Shown: positions 33,301-43,251 of the stretch, piece after piece
Position numbering within the stretch: the first letter of the stretch is position 1
Layout: each line of letters starts with the position of its first letter
Assembly (NCBI GenBank): GCA_015698045.1
Contig: BLAL01000013.1
Location: forward strand, 806,001-870,000
Reading direction: 5' to 3'
DNA: 64,000 nucleotides
Origin: Rhizophagus clarus
Taxonomy: Eukaryota; Glomeromycota; Glomeromycetes; Glomerales; Glomeraceae
The notes under the pieces: model-generated
What the model saw: the letters and a program-made list of their open reading frames with translations, nothing else
What the model was told of the DNA's origin: nothing
The model's database searches: none
Program-made: the position numbers and the translations under genes

Positions 33301-33980
33301 GCGGAAAATGTAATAGTTGTGGTTGTCAATGGGATAAGCATATGCACATCACTTATGAGAACAAACAAATAATTAAAAAAATCGTTGACCAAAATGTAGT
33401 TTTGCAGATTTCGAAAAAGAAATCAGATCAAGAAACCAAAAAAGCAATTATAGAGAAATACCAAGCAAGGATGAATCAATTACAAATAGAACAACATACA
33501 ATAAATGATATTAGCCTAAAGTTTGCACAATTTTTAAGACAAAACGCAATAGCTGCTTTCAATGATGCATATGCAGACTACTTGGATCATTTCATAAATG
33601 AAGAAAAGATTAAAAAGAGTACTGATCCTAATAATTATGATGAAGAAATTCTTAAAGGACTTGAAACCACAAAAAGGACTTACTTAACAAAAATTGAAAT
33701 TATAAAAAGGGCGATTGAAAGTAATGACTCTTCCATATCTTCAATTTTACCGGATAAAATAGCTGAACTTGAACAAAAATTATACGATTTACCAATAAAT
33801 GGTCGAACTTTAGAAAAAATAAAAAATGAAGCAAAGCGTGGACATACTAGAGAGCTTAGTCATAGCGAAAATTATTATATGCTTTCTCGAAATTCAATAA
33901 CCGGTAACAAAAAATTTATAGCAGATAAATTTCGCTCCCTTCTTAGGACCCTACGATCCTACAGCTTAGGGTTTATTTGA
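30369..33980 (+). CDS. Large G-domain protein with stonustoxin-type MACPF-like N-terminus
   Basis: Single exon of 1203 residues. Residues ~10-190 match, as I recall the pattern, the MACPF-like N-terminal domain of the stonustoxin (SNTX) family: LGR near the start, then a VxGxxKYLxDxK-like segment near residue 95. A helical region follows (~200-370), then a Cys/His-rich module (~510-575). The GTPase domain has P-loop GETGVGKS at 596-603, DTPG at 686-689 and TNAR as the fourth motif at 758-761; it resembles AIG1/septin-like P-loop GTPases. A second Cys/His-rich cluster (~920-1000) precedes a coiled, charged C-terminus. The start matches that of the paralogue at 52892. No signal peptide, so likely cytosolic. 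Such multidomain GTPases may act in fungal self-recognition or defence; that is inference. All G motifs are intact. Confidence 0.85.
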   Translation: MVDTTSKIIRRKSLGRAAFIGSLYNATRDTFCGTSISKTTFPDDSIIPINIQNSELFCEYEDSYMGKFNKLGVEAGLKLSVLSGLFTLEGPGKYLSDVKDSSRTVKGNLIYRMTSSEEILNIYSDDVKACISTDSSSNTDATHVVIGIKWGTTMISSYEYKSIKEADRHQVEAALKSYFGNLLHYFSKNNNVDVEMKQPILMNYFSIKLFGDAVPHNKKSPRSPNEARELMTELTSYAMQFNNRKGFPIEYILYPLSKLEKLFTQNITVTNIRMESSEETILGIDDIFNDLFTYKQKLNDLFNDVKPISNLLPDNILKEINNHVQKIDLEEEKFRKELAKSLVKIRSRKGNNDELEVLIKVFRKSVLSNSFMTFINQCRLKADLIFTLKEKKVEYLGKGATIDHIIHRNLNGHVYILIGEDIIDIIDGNSSPVYSVFQDLYNSNKKSSKFFIADTKICTKIKNPGYLVIYHYVNGELESDDYYNDNKISSNIVKFDVSNLRPKDDSNDKMRLAIRCPHVVCPPTICNWICFKCEQDIEYGYNLYLYCGCGKIEITNCKFKCNSSHHNAVGYTPLELNMLTDLPSEPPEEINILLLGETGVGKSTFINAFANYLKFDTLNEAKSGKMEALISSKFTITDNINYETKTIKIGNNDSNERLENIGMSSTQECKSYTFYSAANELIRLIDTPGIGDTRGLDQDKKNFENILEHISQYRHLNGICILLKPNNSRLTIIFRFCIQELLSHLHRNAKDNIVFCFTNARGTFYRPGDTLPPLKKQLEELNKRSGVEIKVNHETIYCFDNESFRFLAAIKEPDISFTDADENNFSESWNKSVSESLRLIHYLIERPPHIIKDTLSLNNTRNTVIILSKPLAEIGQLIQTNIKLIKEQQNEVETSNKTIEELKEQLYIPQIDLESVALGHPRTVCTSISCVRSVQIGQSNISKIDYITHCHRHCYLEKVKCNKINNAALKNCAAMDSSGKCNSCGCQWDKHMHITYENKQIIKKIVDQNVVLQISKKKSDQETKKAIIEKYQARMNQLQIEQHTINDISLKFAQFLRQNAIAAFNDAYADYLDHFINEEKIKKSTDPNNYDEEILKGLETTKRTYLTKIEIIKRAIESNDSSISSILPDKIAELEQKLYDLPINGRTLEKIKNEAKRGHTRELSHSENYYMLSRNSITGNKKFIADKFRSLLRTLRSYSLGFI

Positions 33981-34271
33981 TTTAATTATTTATGTAAATT
34001 TACTTTACAATTTTAAATAAATCTTAAGAGTTTATCAAAGTAAAAAAATAAAAAATGAAGCAAAGCGTGGACATACTAGGGAGCTTAGTCAACGAAAATT
34101 ATTATATACTTTCTCGAAATTCAATAATCGGTAACAAAAAATTTGTAGCAGATAAATTTCGCTCCCTACTTAGGACCCTACGATCCTACAGCTTAGGGTT
34201 TATTTGATTTAATTATTTATGTAAATTCACTTTACAATTTTAAATAAATCTTAAAGAGTTTATCAAAGTAA
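33814..34271 (+). repeat. 229-bp tandem duplication of the gene's 3' end
   Basis: Bases 33814-34042 (last ~55 codons plus 3' flank of the G-domain gene) are repeated at 34043-34271, about 95% identical, with a few base deletions. The second copy has lost the reading frame. It contains a second copy of the stop and poly-A region. Confidence 0.93.
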
Positions 34272-34744
34272 AAAAGTAAATCATATTTATTGTTTTGTTT
34301 CTTTATTTATACTAATTCAATATTATTATTTGTGATAAGAGTAATATTTCACATCTAGAAATATGTACTATTTATTTATTGAATGCAAATGATACCGGAA
34401 ATATCAATTTGATTATCATATAATAAGACATATATTGTATATGTTTGTGAAAAGGACCAGAGAATAAGGTGGACAGAATTGAGCTAACATCACGTTGCAA
34501 GGTTACCAAAAAAAATGCATTTGATAAAACAGACACCAAAGAATTACTTTAGTTTTAACTTTGACAATAAGTATAATATTGTATAATACAGTTTACAGAT
34601 TAAGAACTTGGTATATTACGCATTTGTTAAAGTACTTTATATACTTATTCATTTTATATATTATTTTTTTATTTGCTCAGCACGTCCATATTATATTGCA
34701 TAACATATTATATACCGCAGGGTAATCACATTGATTGGTTCTAT
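34272..34744. other. Spacer
   Basis: Nothing recognised. Confidence 0.4.
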
Positions 34745-35900
34745 AAATAAATACAAATCAAAATTTCACAGTAACTCAATTCATGAGGTGCCTCTACTTT
34801 ATATCGATTACCACTAGGAAAAACATCTATTAACCCTTTATCCGTTGACCTACTTCTCAATCCATCAGTAAATAATGTACCACAAGCAACTCCAACAACA
34901 TATTATTTTCCTAACAATTTTTTAAATTCCAAACAGAAAATTCATTTAACCGATTAATGAGGTTTTCATTTATAAGTGAGTTAGACTACCAATACATACA
35001 GGAATTTCATAATAGGTATCTATTATTTTATACTTATTGCAGTCATTTTATGTTTTGCTTCAAGTAAGAACACCTTATCTCCACAGATGGGGATCCCGTT
35101 CCATTCGATTATTGGTATTTTATTCTTATATATTATTCGATCCGGAAATACTTCTAAACTTGAACATTTTGTTGAAAAAGTTCATTATTACTAATAACGC
35201 TTCATTCTCCATTACTTTATCTTCAACTTGTGTCCAGACAACATTCTTTTTGATTGTTGCTAGATGAGAAGCTATTATTTTGATAGCGTTCACTAGGTAC
35301 TATATTTTCTAAAGATGTGATAACTGTTGATACTTCATTGGTATCAGATATACATTCCAATCCACTTGTTTCAAAACTATTCAAAAAGAGAGGATATTCG
35401 TTATTATTATGCATCGTATTCCCAGACAATGGGTTTCCCTCATTATCATAGATTTAAACAAGGAAGGTCTTACCGACTAAAGTGACAATAAATGTGATAC
35501 AGTGTAAACAGGAAAAAATGAACAAATGAATGACAATAAATATTCAAAGAATTCCTTGTTCAAGAGACAATAAATTGTGAGTCGTTTTTACGATAATGTG
35601 AATATTCTCTTTTCTTCTTAAGTTTAACTTTATTAAAAAATTTTTCAAATGATTGGTTAGCGGACAACTCCTCGGCTCTAAGGTTTTGTTTAATGTTATT
35701 CTCCGTAACATTTTTAAGCAGCCATTCTTCACTTTCAGAGATGTTGATCTTCAAAAGTTCGCTCCATACATTTAGCCGGCTCAATTCCTAACTTTTTAAA
35801 GATAAGAGACTTAAGATGTCCAATTCGGAGGTCAGCATATTTTTAAAGAAGTTTTTCCTAAGATTAAACAATATAACGGCACTGTCATTTTGGAGATAAT
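34745..35900 (-). pseudogene. Decayed gene, possibly nuclease-like
   Basis: Minus-strand coding pieces lie in order. 35784-35544 is charged with Trp-Leu-Leu and Lys-rich segments. 35429-35223 is Ser/Asn-rich and acidic. About 35130-35040 has Ile-Ile-Glu-Trp-Asn then Phe-Leu-Leu-Glu-Ala-Lys. About 34900-34745 has Val-Gly-Val-Ala-Cys-Gly-Thr-Leu-Phe and Pro-Ser-Gly-Asn-Arg-Tyr. Stops and frame changes separate the pieces, including TAA just before the last. The E-x-K motif after a beta-like strand, followed by a hydrophobic strand and a GxRY motif, is compatible with a PD-(D/E)XK nuclease-like fold such as in expanded fungal families; this is inference. Some breaks could be introns. Confidence 0.45.
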
Positions 35901-36476
35901 TCTGTAAACAAATTTGAAATATCTTTTTAGAGAAAGAAATATTTCTTTATAGAAATAAGTTTTAGGGTATATATATACTTATACGAACATCAAATAGACT
36001 CGGTGGCTTGTAATGGCGTATCAGTAAAAAATTTGATTAATATGATTTGCACGAAAATTCATATTCTGCTAACCGTATTTAATTAAGTGGCTTTATTAAG
36101 TAAATTAAGTAATCATCCGTGACAAATCATTCGCCATAAAATTAACCAAATTATACTGTCATGAGTACAATTGTATAATTGTTTATTTATTTTAGCCAAT
36201 TTTCCAATTTATTCTCTATATCATGAATATTACATCTGAAAGCATTGCGATATATTATTCACTTATCAGACGAAACTAGCGAGTTATTCAATTGTATACT
36301 GGCGCAGAAGAGTTTTACACTCACTGTTAAAGGAATAAGTTCTTCAATTATCGGATAAATAATACGATTAATAAAAAAATCTAAAATCCGAGTAGTAAAA
36401 TCAAATAATTACCCTATATTTAAAAGACACACAAACAACATTTACGAATATAAATAATCTCAAAACTGCAAAGGTA
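35901..36476. other. Spacer
   Basis: Nothing recognised between the decayed gene and the TIR element. Confidence 0.4.
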
Positions 36477-36483
36477 AGTTATC

Positions 36484-38017
36484 AGGACCCAGAAATATAT
36501 ATATAGGGGTCAGGTGATGAAAGAAAATTTTACTATGAGCTGTACGCAAGGGTTTTTTATATGAACGGTACGCAAATTTGACACCTGATATTGAAAATAC
36601 CGCAAAAATACGCAAATAAAATTTCAGACCTTAAAATTTTCAATTATTAATTAATTCAGCAAAGTGCAGTATATCATATGATATAGTTTCTATAATCTGC
36701 AGTTTGATATCGGTCTTTTTTTTATTAAAAAAAAAAAAAAAATTATATTTGTTTCTCTTTATGTTATGTTAACGAAATATAATGAAATGTATTATATTTT
36801 AACAATATTTGTATACGAATTTAGATAGCTTTATAATTAGAAAAAAATTTATTATTTTTTTTTTTTTTTTTTTGATATTTATATTTGAAAGTTCATTCCT
36901 ACAATATGTTTAAATTCCAATTTGAAGTTCCAGTTCAAAATCTACAAAAAGAGGTGTTAAAGAATATTAGTGAGTGTTCTTATATAAACCCACTCCTTCT
37001 TCCTTTAGAAATACTCACCTATCTTGAATTATTCCAAGTTCTAGTCTAAATTCCGCAAAAAAGAGAAGTTAGCAAACGCTTTATTCAAACTCGCACCCCC
37101 CCGCTTTTAGAAATACTTAACCGTCTCGAATTCCAAATTTTACTTCAAAATCTACAAAAGAGAAGTTAAAGAATGTTAGTAAATACTCTTTAATACATAA
37201 AAAATCAAACCCGCTTATCTCCTTATAGAAATACTTACCCGTCTCGAATTCCAAGTTCTGATCGAATTCTGAAATCTATAAAAAAGAAATTATAAAACAT
37301 TAGTAAGCATTTTTTGATAAAATTCCTAAAAATTTGAAACTTACCAATGTAATAAGCTATAAAAAATAGAATAATCTTGATTATGTAGGTACTAAAAAAC
37401 TAAAAGGAATGTTAGTAAAATTTTATTAACATTGAATTCTGCTTCTTACACTTAACTCACCATATTTGCAAGAGTCCGTTAGTTCCAATTTATACTTCAG
37501 TAGTACCTAGTACTTTTTTTTTATAAATAGTTTTTTTTTTTATTTTTTTAAATCAGTGGAAAAGAAAAAGGTTCGGTTTATAAAAAATCTTTTTTTAAAA
37601 AAAATTCGGTTACTAATAATATAAATATTAAAAAAAAATTCAGTTTATAAAACCGATAAAAAATATTAAATATTAAAAAAAAAATTTCGGTTATAAAAAC
37701 CGATAAAAAAATCTTTTAAAAAAAAAAAAATTTAAAACTATAAAATTGTAAATTTTATGATTGATAAATCGTATTTTAGCATATCGAATAATTTTCTACA
37801 ACAGTATATATGATCGGCCAAATAAAAATATAGGTCAAAATACGCAAATTAAATCTTTTACATATAAAAATTTTTGATAAAAATACGCAATCTAATGACC
37901 TTACTATGGACAAAAATCTCCTAAATTATACGCAAATCAAAACCTTACCCCGTCCAACTCCACTATGATGACGACGCATTGATAGACCCTACCCCTATAT
38001 GTATATTTCTGGGTCCT
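36484..38017. mobile_element. TIR element, 1534 bp, superfamily unknown
   Basis: Inverted ends of about 28 bp, AGGACCCAGAAATATA then ATATAGGGGT at 36484-36511 and its complement at about 37990-38017, flanked by AGTTATC at 36477-36483 and 38018-38024 (7-bp duplication). Subterminal regions on both sides repeat TACGCAA (36548, 36573, 36611 and 37838, 37892, 37930). No transposase. An array of ~115-bp repeats fills 36900-37330. Confidence 0.85.
36900..37335. repeat. ~115-bp tandem repeats inside the TIR element
   Basis: About four diverged copies, each with AGAAATACTTACCCGTCTCGAATTCCA-like wording (shortest shared core: TCGAATTCCA) and GTTAAAGAAT.TTAGTAA. Spacing is 110-130 bp. Confidence 0.75.
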
Positions 38018-38360
38018 AGTTATCCCAAAGTTGACAAATAACAATATTACATACATTCCTAATATTTGGTTATGGTGATAAAATATTTTGTCAAAATAAT
38101 GATATCTGGACTCATAATAATCGATTTGTTGAGTATTTTATTACGAAATATTTCAGGTTATTAAAAATAAGCAGTCTGTTTTTTTTTAACCACTTTACAT
38201 ATTTAGATTTTTTATGGATGAGCAACCATCTTGTATTAAATGTATTAACAAATAAAACATATTTAACGTGATTACTTCGTTCAAACCTATAATTTGGTAT
38301 TAAGGTGAAATCATATTGATATTTAAGTTTTTCTACTTGTTTAGATAACCCTCCAAAAGG

Positions 38361-39763
38361 ATGGATAAAACAACTTGTGAAAACACAATCGGAGGTTGCA
38401 GCAGAATCGAAGGTGAAAAATATGGAGATATTCAAACTAGTGAATACTGTCCTAACCGAACAAGAATTACAGAAATGCATCTGGCCCTGGGGCAATTGCT
38501 CAAAATTGGTACTGTTGGAAGTTCTACAAGAGTTATATGGACACCATGTAAACTTGTACTCCCGTACTTTTGTATTAGAAACGATAGAAGTCGTGAACTT
38601 ATGTGTAAAATGCCAGTGGACGGCCAACTCAATGAATCTTGCAGGGAACGCAACAGTTCACCAATGGTAATCGAAGTGATTGCAAACAAATATGAACGTA
38701 AACTTTTTGCATCCTATGTTAACCATGGGCCCTGCGAAGTATCAAATCTTGATTGTATTAAAACAGGATCAGATCTTGATTTTTATGTTACTGTAGTTCA
38801 AGAATATGGCTTTAACTATATAATACTCATTGGAAAGCGTGATTTTGGAATAATCTTTTTAGATTGTTTTGGTCGCATCTTTATATTAGATGTAATGTCT
38901 AACGTATTATGGCACCTTGGAAATAGGGATGCCAAAAGTTCGGTTATAACCGGTCATAACCGGTTTTTGCCGGTTCGGTTTCGGTTCGGTTTTAGTCCAA
39001 GACTGACCGGTTAACCGTCGGTTTTGTATATAAAAAAACCGATGAAAAAACCGATCGGTTAATTGTAAATATTTTATAATATATCCCGAAAAAACATCTT
39101 TGTTTCAATTGATAATAACTAAAAAAACATGAATTTTAATATTTAAATTTATAGTACTTTCCTTTTTGAAATTATAAGGAGAATTTAATTTTGTGCGTTG
39201 ATCACGTGATTTTTTGTATCGCCAAAATTCATAAAATCAGCACTATTTTTGTAAGAAAAAATTATGTAAAATTAAATGTTATTGCTTAATTAGCATTTCT
39301 AATAATATTTTATTTGATTTTGCAATCGGTTTTGCGGTTCAGTTTTATCGGTCGGTTTTGCGGTCAGTTCGGTTTTGACTGAAAACCGCGGTTTTAAAAC
39401 CAAAACTGAACTGAACCGACCGTTGGCATCCCTACTTGGAAATACTTTCGAAGAATAAGTAACAAAGCCATGGACTGGTGAGATAGCATGGAATGTTGAT
39501 GATGACGGGACTGTTTTTGAATTCCAGTATTGTATGTATGCAAGTCTTGATTGTTTTAACCATAATTTTATATAACTTTATTCTCTCTTTCAGATGGCAC
39601 TGTTAAAGGAAATCAAGATGATCCAAAACCCCTGAAAATCGAGAGTACTCATAAGAAAACCAAAAGTAAGAATGGAAAAAAAGGAAAAAAAAGAAAGGTA
39701 GTAAGAATAGTATTCTTTTTTGATTTCCTTATTATTTCCCATTCTATTTTCACCCTTTTATAG
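38361..39763 (+). pseudogene. Unrecognised gene split by a MITE and a stop codon
   Basis: The frame from ATG 38361 runs to 38923 and is interrupted by the MITE at 38924-39434. After removing the element and one 8-bp duplicate the same frame continues, meets a TAA (39456-39458), then stays open as Trp-Thr-Gly-Glu..Asp-Asp-Asp-Gly-Thr to a 62-nt intron (39532-39593, GTATGT..CAG). The second exon ends in a very basic Lys/Gly tail (TAG 39761-39763). The preserved frame on both sides argues that this is the true one. The first ~100 codons are less certain: another plus frame (38377-38670) also looks protein-like, so a frameshift near 38650 is possible. The middle reads as alternating beta-like strands. 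Family unknown. Confidence 0.65.
38924..39434. mobile_element. hAT-type MITE, 511 bp, inserted in a coding region
   Basis: TIRs TAGGGATGCCAA and its complement TTGGCATCCCTA bound the element, flanked by a perfect 8-bp duplication CTTGGAAA at 38916-38923 and 39435-39442. Subterminal repeats of CCGGTT/AACCGG lie on both sides. The TAGGGATG end is shared with the nested hAT at 26020, so that family's transposase could have moved it. ATCACGTGAT occurs at 39201-39210. Confidence 0.95.
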
Positions 39764-40669
39764 TCGTAAACATAATCGCAGATTTTATGCAATTTTTTTC
39801 TTATTTTCTTTTAAAGTTTTAGGCTTTCTTTCTTTAACAGTATATTGTTAAACGTATTATACCTTCATGTAAGCATTTTATAAAATTACTGATAAAATAA
39901 ATTACAACCCAATACTTTTATCGTGCACTTTCATATAAAATTTCGAGTTTAGATAAAAATCAACATGTACGCTGCAATTTTAACACCGATCTACTTTGTC
40001 AAGAATAATTCTATATTATATTACATCCAAAAATAAACACAAATCAGGTCTTGTAACATATGCGTGAGAAAACCACAAATTTGGGGCTTTGCCAGTGATA
40101 TCCAACAGTCTAACCAACCATCTGAAATTTTCGTGACTCAGAAATTCGTTATTAGCTAATTAGGTGCAAATTTTGCCCCATAGTCAGGATGTGTTTGTGT
40201 AACCTTAAATGGTTGACACTCTCTTGTACTCAACGGAACCATTTCTTTGAGCTTTTTATTCTATTTGCTTTTCATGAGCCAATTTTTTGGACTGGTTGTA
40301 ATGAGGTTGTTGGCCTGGGCAGTACGAAGAGGAATTCTTGTTAATTTATGTATTTCTCTCAGTACGAGTGCCATTTATTTCTTTGGGCTTTGAATTTAAC
40401 ATTAACCATGTTTCAAATGTTTTGGAGAATAAAGTCATGTACAGTAATAAACAAAAAACAAACTTACGAAATTTTTTTATTCTATATAGAATTAACTAGA
40501 AAATAATGTAATTATGATTATGCATTTCCTTATTTATTAACAACAAACTTTTTTTTCGTGCAACAATTTCTGTAAAAATGCTATATATACAAAATGTTAC
40601 ATTCAAGTTTAACTTCTACTTATAGAATGAAATATTTCATGGCATACGTTGTTGTTTGCCTTGCAGCTC
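39764..40669. other. Spacer with possible mobile-element debris
   Basis: The GC-richer stretch 40060-40420 has minus-strand coding-like fragments that I could not assign. It lies just downstream (minus strand) of the helicase fragment, so it may be part of the same degraded Helitron. Confidence 0.35.
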
Positions 40670-40897
40670 TTATGAGGACTTAACATATTGATCTTGAGAA
40701 ACAACAAATAATTGCCCACGTGCAAACACAGGTTCAGGTGAGTAAGCACCAACCCTGCTTATAGTTTGCCATTGTGATTCATTAATTGTCATTGAGAATG
40801 CAACATGAATAGGAAATTGACATTGATTCAAAGTAAAAGCTAGCTTACTTTCTGATACTGTTAATATACATGGAATAAATACACATTTATTGATATT
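40670..40897 (-). pseudogene. C-terminal fragment of a Pif1/Helitron helicase
   Basis: A 75-codon open stretch ends at TAA 40672-40670. It follows the C-terminal order of Pif1-like helicases: a Val-Phe-Ile-Pro-x-Ile strand, a Gln-Phe-Pro-x-x-x-Ala-Phe segment, MTINESQWQT (usually MTINKSQGQT), and PEPVFARGQLFV. In full Pif1 proteins this region binds the nucleotide and DNA; Helitrons encode such a helicase fused to a Rep domain. Lys-to-Glu and Gly-to-Trp in the normally invariant TINKSQGQT motif show decay. Upstream minus-strand sequence (40898-41330) has scattered coding-like pieces but many stops. Confidence 0.82.
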
Positions 40898-41950
40898 TGA
40901 TATGTGATCCTGTTATTTAAGCATCAGTATTTGAGTTTAGTCGAATATATGACATCTTCAATTTTTTATAGGTTCCAATGCTTTGTATATTATTATATTT
41001 ATGGTCCTTGCATTCTTTAGCTGCAATTTTTGGTTTCATTTAATTAGGATCTAGATGAGCTGATCATTATATAAGACAATTGTTTTTGCTATTATCTCTG
41101 CTAGAAGGAGTCACATCATTTCTATTTAGATTTCCTCATGATATGTCCTATGTTTTAACCATTATCGTAGGTGATTGTTCGTATCTAATATGCAGTCCTT
41201 GATTTCCAGTGAATATTATCATCATCAAAATGTAAATACAAGTTTACAAATTTTTTTTTGTTAACCTTGAGTAGATTAATCAATTGGAAGTGATGTTGCA
41301 GTTGGGGATGATAGATTACCATAATTTCATCTTGTTCACATAAATATAATGTAAAATATTAAATAAAAATTAACTGAGGTCTGATCTTAAGATATTATGA
41401 ATTAGTAACCTAATAAATTTATCATTAAATTACAATAATTTCTGTACACGTTTCTATTGTAATGAATGATACAATCGTTATTATGAAATCATATGATATC
41501 AGTTTAACTTTTACAAATTATTTTGCAAAAACGTTTCATGATGTAATTTTCATTCTTTATTATTTATTAATGTGCAAGTTAAAGAAAGTTTCGTTAAACA
41601 TTCTTTCAAGGAATCATCTATTAAATCCTTCTTATGAAAAAACTTTATCTTTTTTTCGCAAATAAAAAAATAGAATCCCTACTTATAAATACCCTGATTT
41701 AAAACTTCAATAGCCTAATTGTAAAAATTACCATGATTTAAAACTTCAATAACCTCATTGTAAAAATTACTCTTATAATATGAAGATGTTTCAGTTATAT
41801 GTCCGATTATTCATGTGAATAGAGACCAAGTAAATCAAGTAAACAGACATTCTATAAATTGATGTAAACTATTAAATTTTTCATGTAGTTTCATGTGATC
41901 ATATTCACTTGCGCAAGATTAAGCCTAATTCTATCTAATACATTAAGAAA
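40898..41950. other. Spacer, probably degraded Helitron and AT-rich DNA
   Basis: 41100-41330 contains minus-strand fragments compatible with more helicase sequence but too broken to call. 41340-41950 is AT-rich; AACTTCAATA.CCT..TTGTAAAAATTAC is repeated at 41703 and 41744. Confidence 0.4.
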
Positions 41951-43251
41951 TCATATTTTCAACACACAATACTTGTCTTTCTTTATTTCCTGTACTTGTG
42001 GATACTTTCTTTTCATACACGTTTTGATATTTTCCCATTGATCCCATTGATCGAAGGTGTTTACGTATAATCTCAAAGAATTATCGGTATATTTAAACCA
42101 GAAACAAAATAGATTCAAACCCTCATAACATGGTATCACATCATCATATTTAACCCTATCATGTTCATCGTTAATTTTAAGACACCTTTTTTCTGAAGTG
42201 TTTGCGGTGCCATAAGCAGACGTAAATTTTTTGTAAAAAGGACCCAAGCTAATAATAATTGTTTTTAATGATGGATATTCTGGAAGATCTATATCCTTGA
42301 GTAGTTTTGACACTAAAAAAGATGGATTACCTTCTTTTTGTATGGAATTTGAACAACTCGCAAATGTAAATAATAATATTTTATTACCTTTGTTCCAGAA
42401 ACAAATTTCCACAGTCCAATTTTTTGTTAAAGCTCTTCGTAGAATTGGTCGATAGTCGCCATCCCCAGCAAGTAGAATAATCGTTCCGGGTCCTTTTTCA
42501 GTGTATAATATATCAGCAATATGGGATACAATTTCTGAGTCTACTCCTTTTTCTGATTCAAATTTACTCGTGTTAAATCCCTTTGTTGAAAGCTCATCCC
42601 AAAGCGGATTGTCACATGATCCGACAATAACAGGATCATGACCTAATGATCGACCATTTAGAACTAATCTCAAAAGGCGAATATAATCAACATTAACTTG
42701 ATCTGGGTGAACTTTTTCCTTAATTGCAAAATTTTTACTCCCTTGGACGTAGACATTTGACTCGTCAATGAATACAAAAGCCAGTCGTATGTTATGTTCG
42801 ACTTCTATAAGAAAAGATATTTAATAAATGTAATGTTTATTCGTATTTATTTGGAAACAAAAAAAAAAAAATCAAGCTATAATGGTAATAATGTGTAAAA
42901 AAACTCACCGGGATTAAGTTTCACAAGGACATGTGCTTGTGTCATATCCGGTTGTGTGGGAAATTCATCGCTAACCTTCGATCCTCCAGACAACTCGGTA
43001 CCACCAAAAGTTTCTTGGATGTTAACATTAAAGTTTATAGAATTATTAATGATTTCCTCATTGACGCTGCCAAGAGGAAAATTTATTTTCCATAATTCAA
43101 TAAATCTAGTTGGAGTATCAAGCATCTGAAATGTTTTAATTTCAATTTTTAACATTCCAATATTGTTAATTCTTTTAGTATTCACAGGCATCACAAAGTT
43201 TCGATTGTAAGGGTTCTCTCCTAAAATAAAACAATTTAAATTGATGATCAT
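41951..43251 (-). CDS. NYN-domain protein (PIN-like RNase fold), two exons
   Basis: Exon 1 43251-42909, a 104-nt intron 42908-42805 (GTGAGT..TATAG), exon 2 42804-41951; 398 residues. The first ~110 residues are of unknown fold. The NYN domain starts at residue ~120: F-I-D128-E-S-N131, then KGVD203 with D212, then LAGDGDY with D229 and D231, which are the acidic residues expected for a metal-dependent RNase. The ~130-residue C-terminal part is unrecognised. NYN proteins usually cut or bind RNA. The ATG at 43251 may be intronic: ...TTTTATTTTAG at about 43230-43220 would make a good acceptor, so an upstream exon could exist. No signal peptide or membrane segment. Confidence 0.82.

Noticed and set aside
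33818..34271. A second separate small gene after the G-domain gene
   Set aside because: It is a decayed tandem copy of the gene's own 3' end with the frame lost.
38112..38627. 171-codon minus-strand frame
   Set aside because: Antisense to the MITE-split plus-strand gene, whose frame is supported by continuity across the insertion and an intron; no features of its own.
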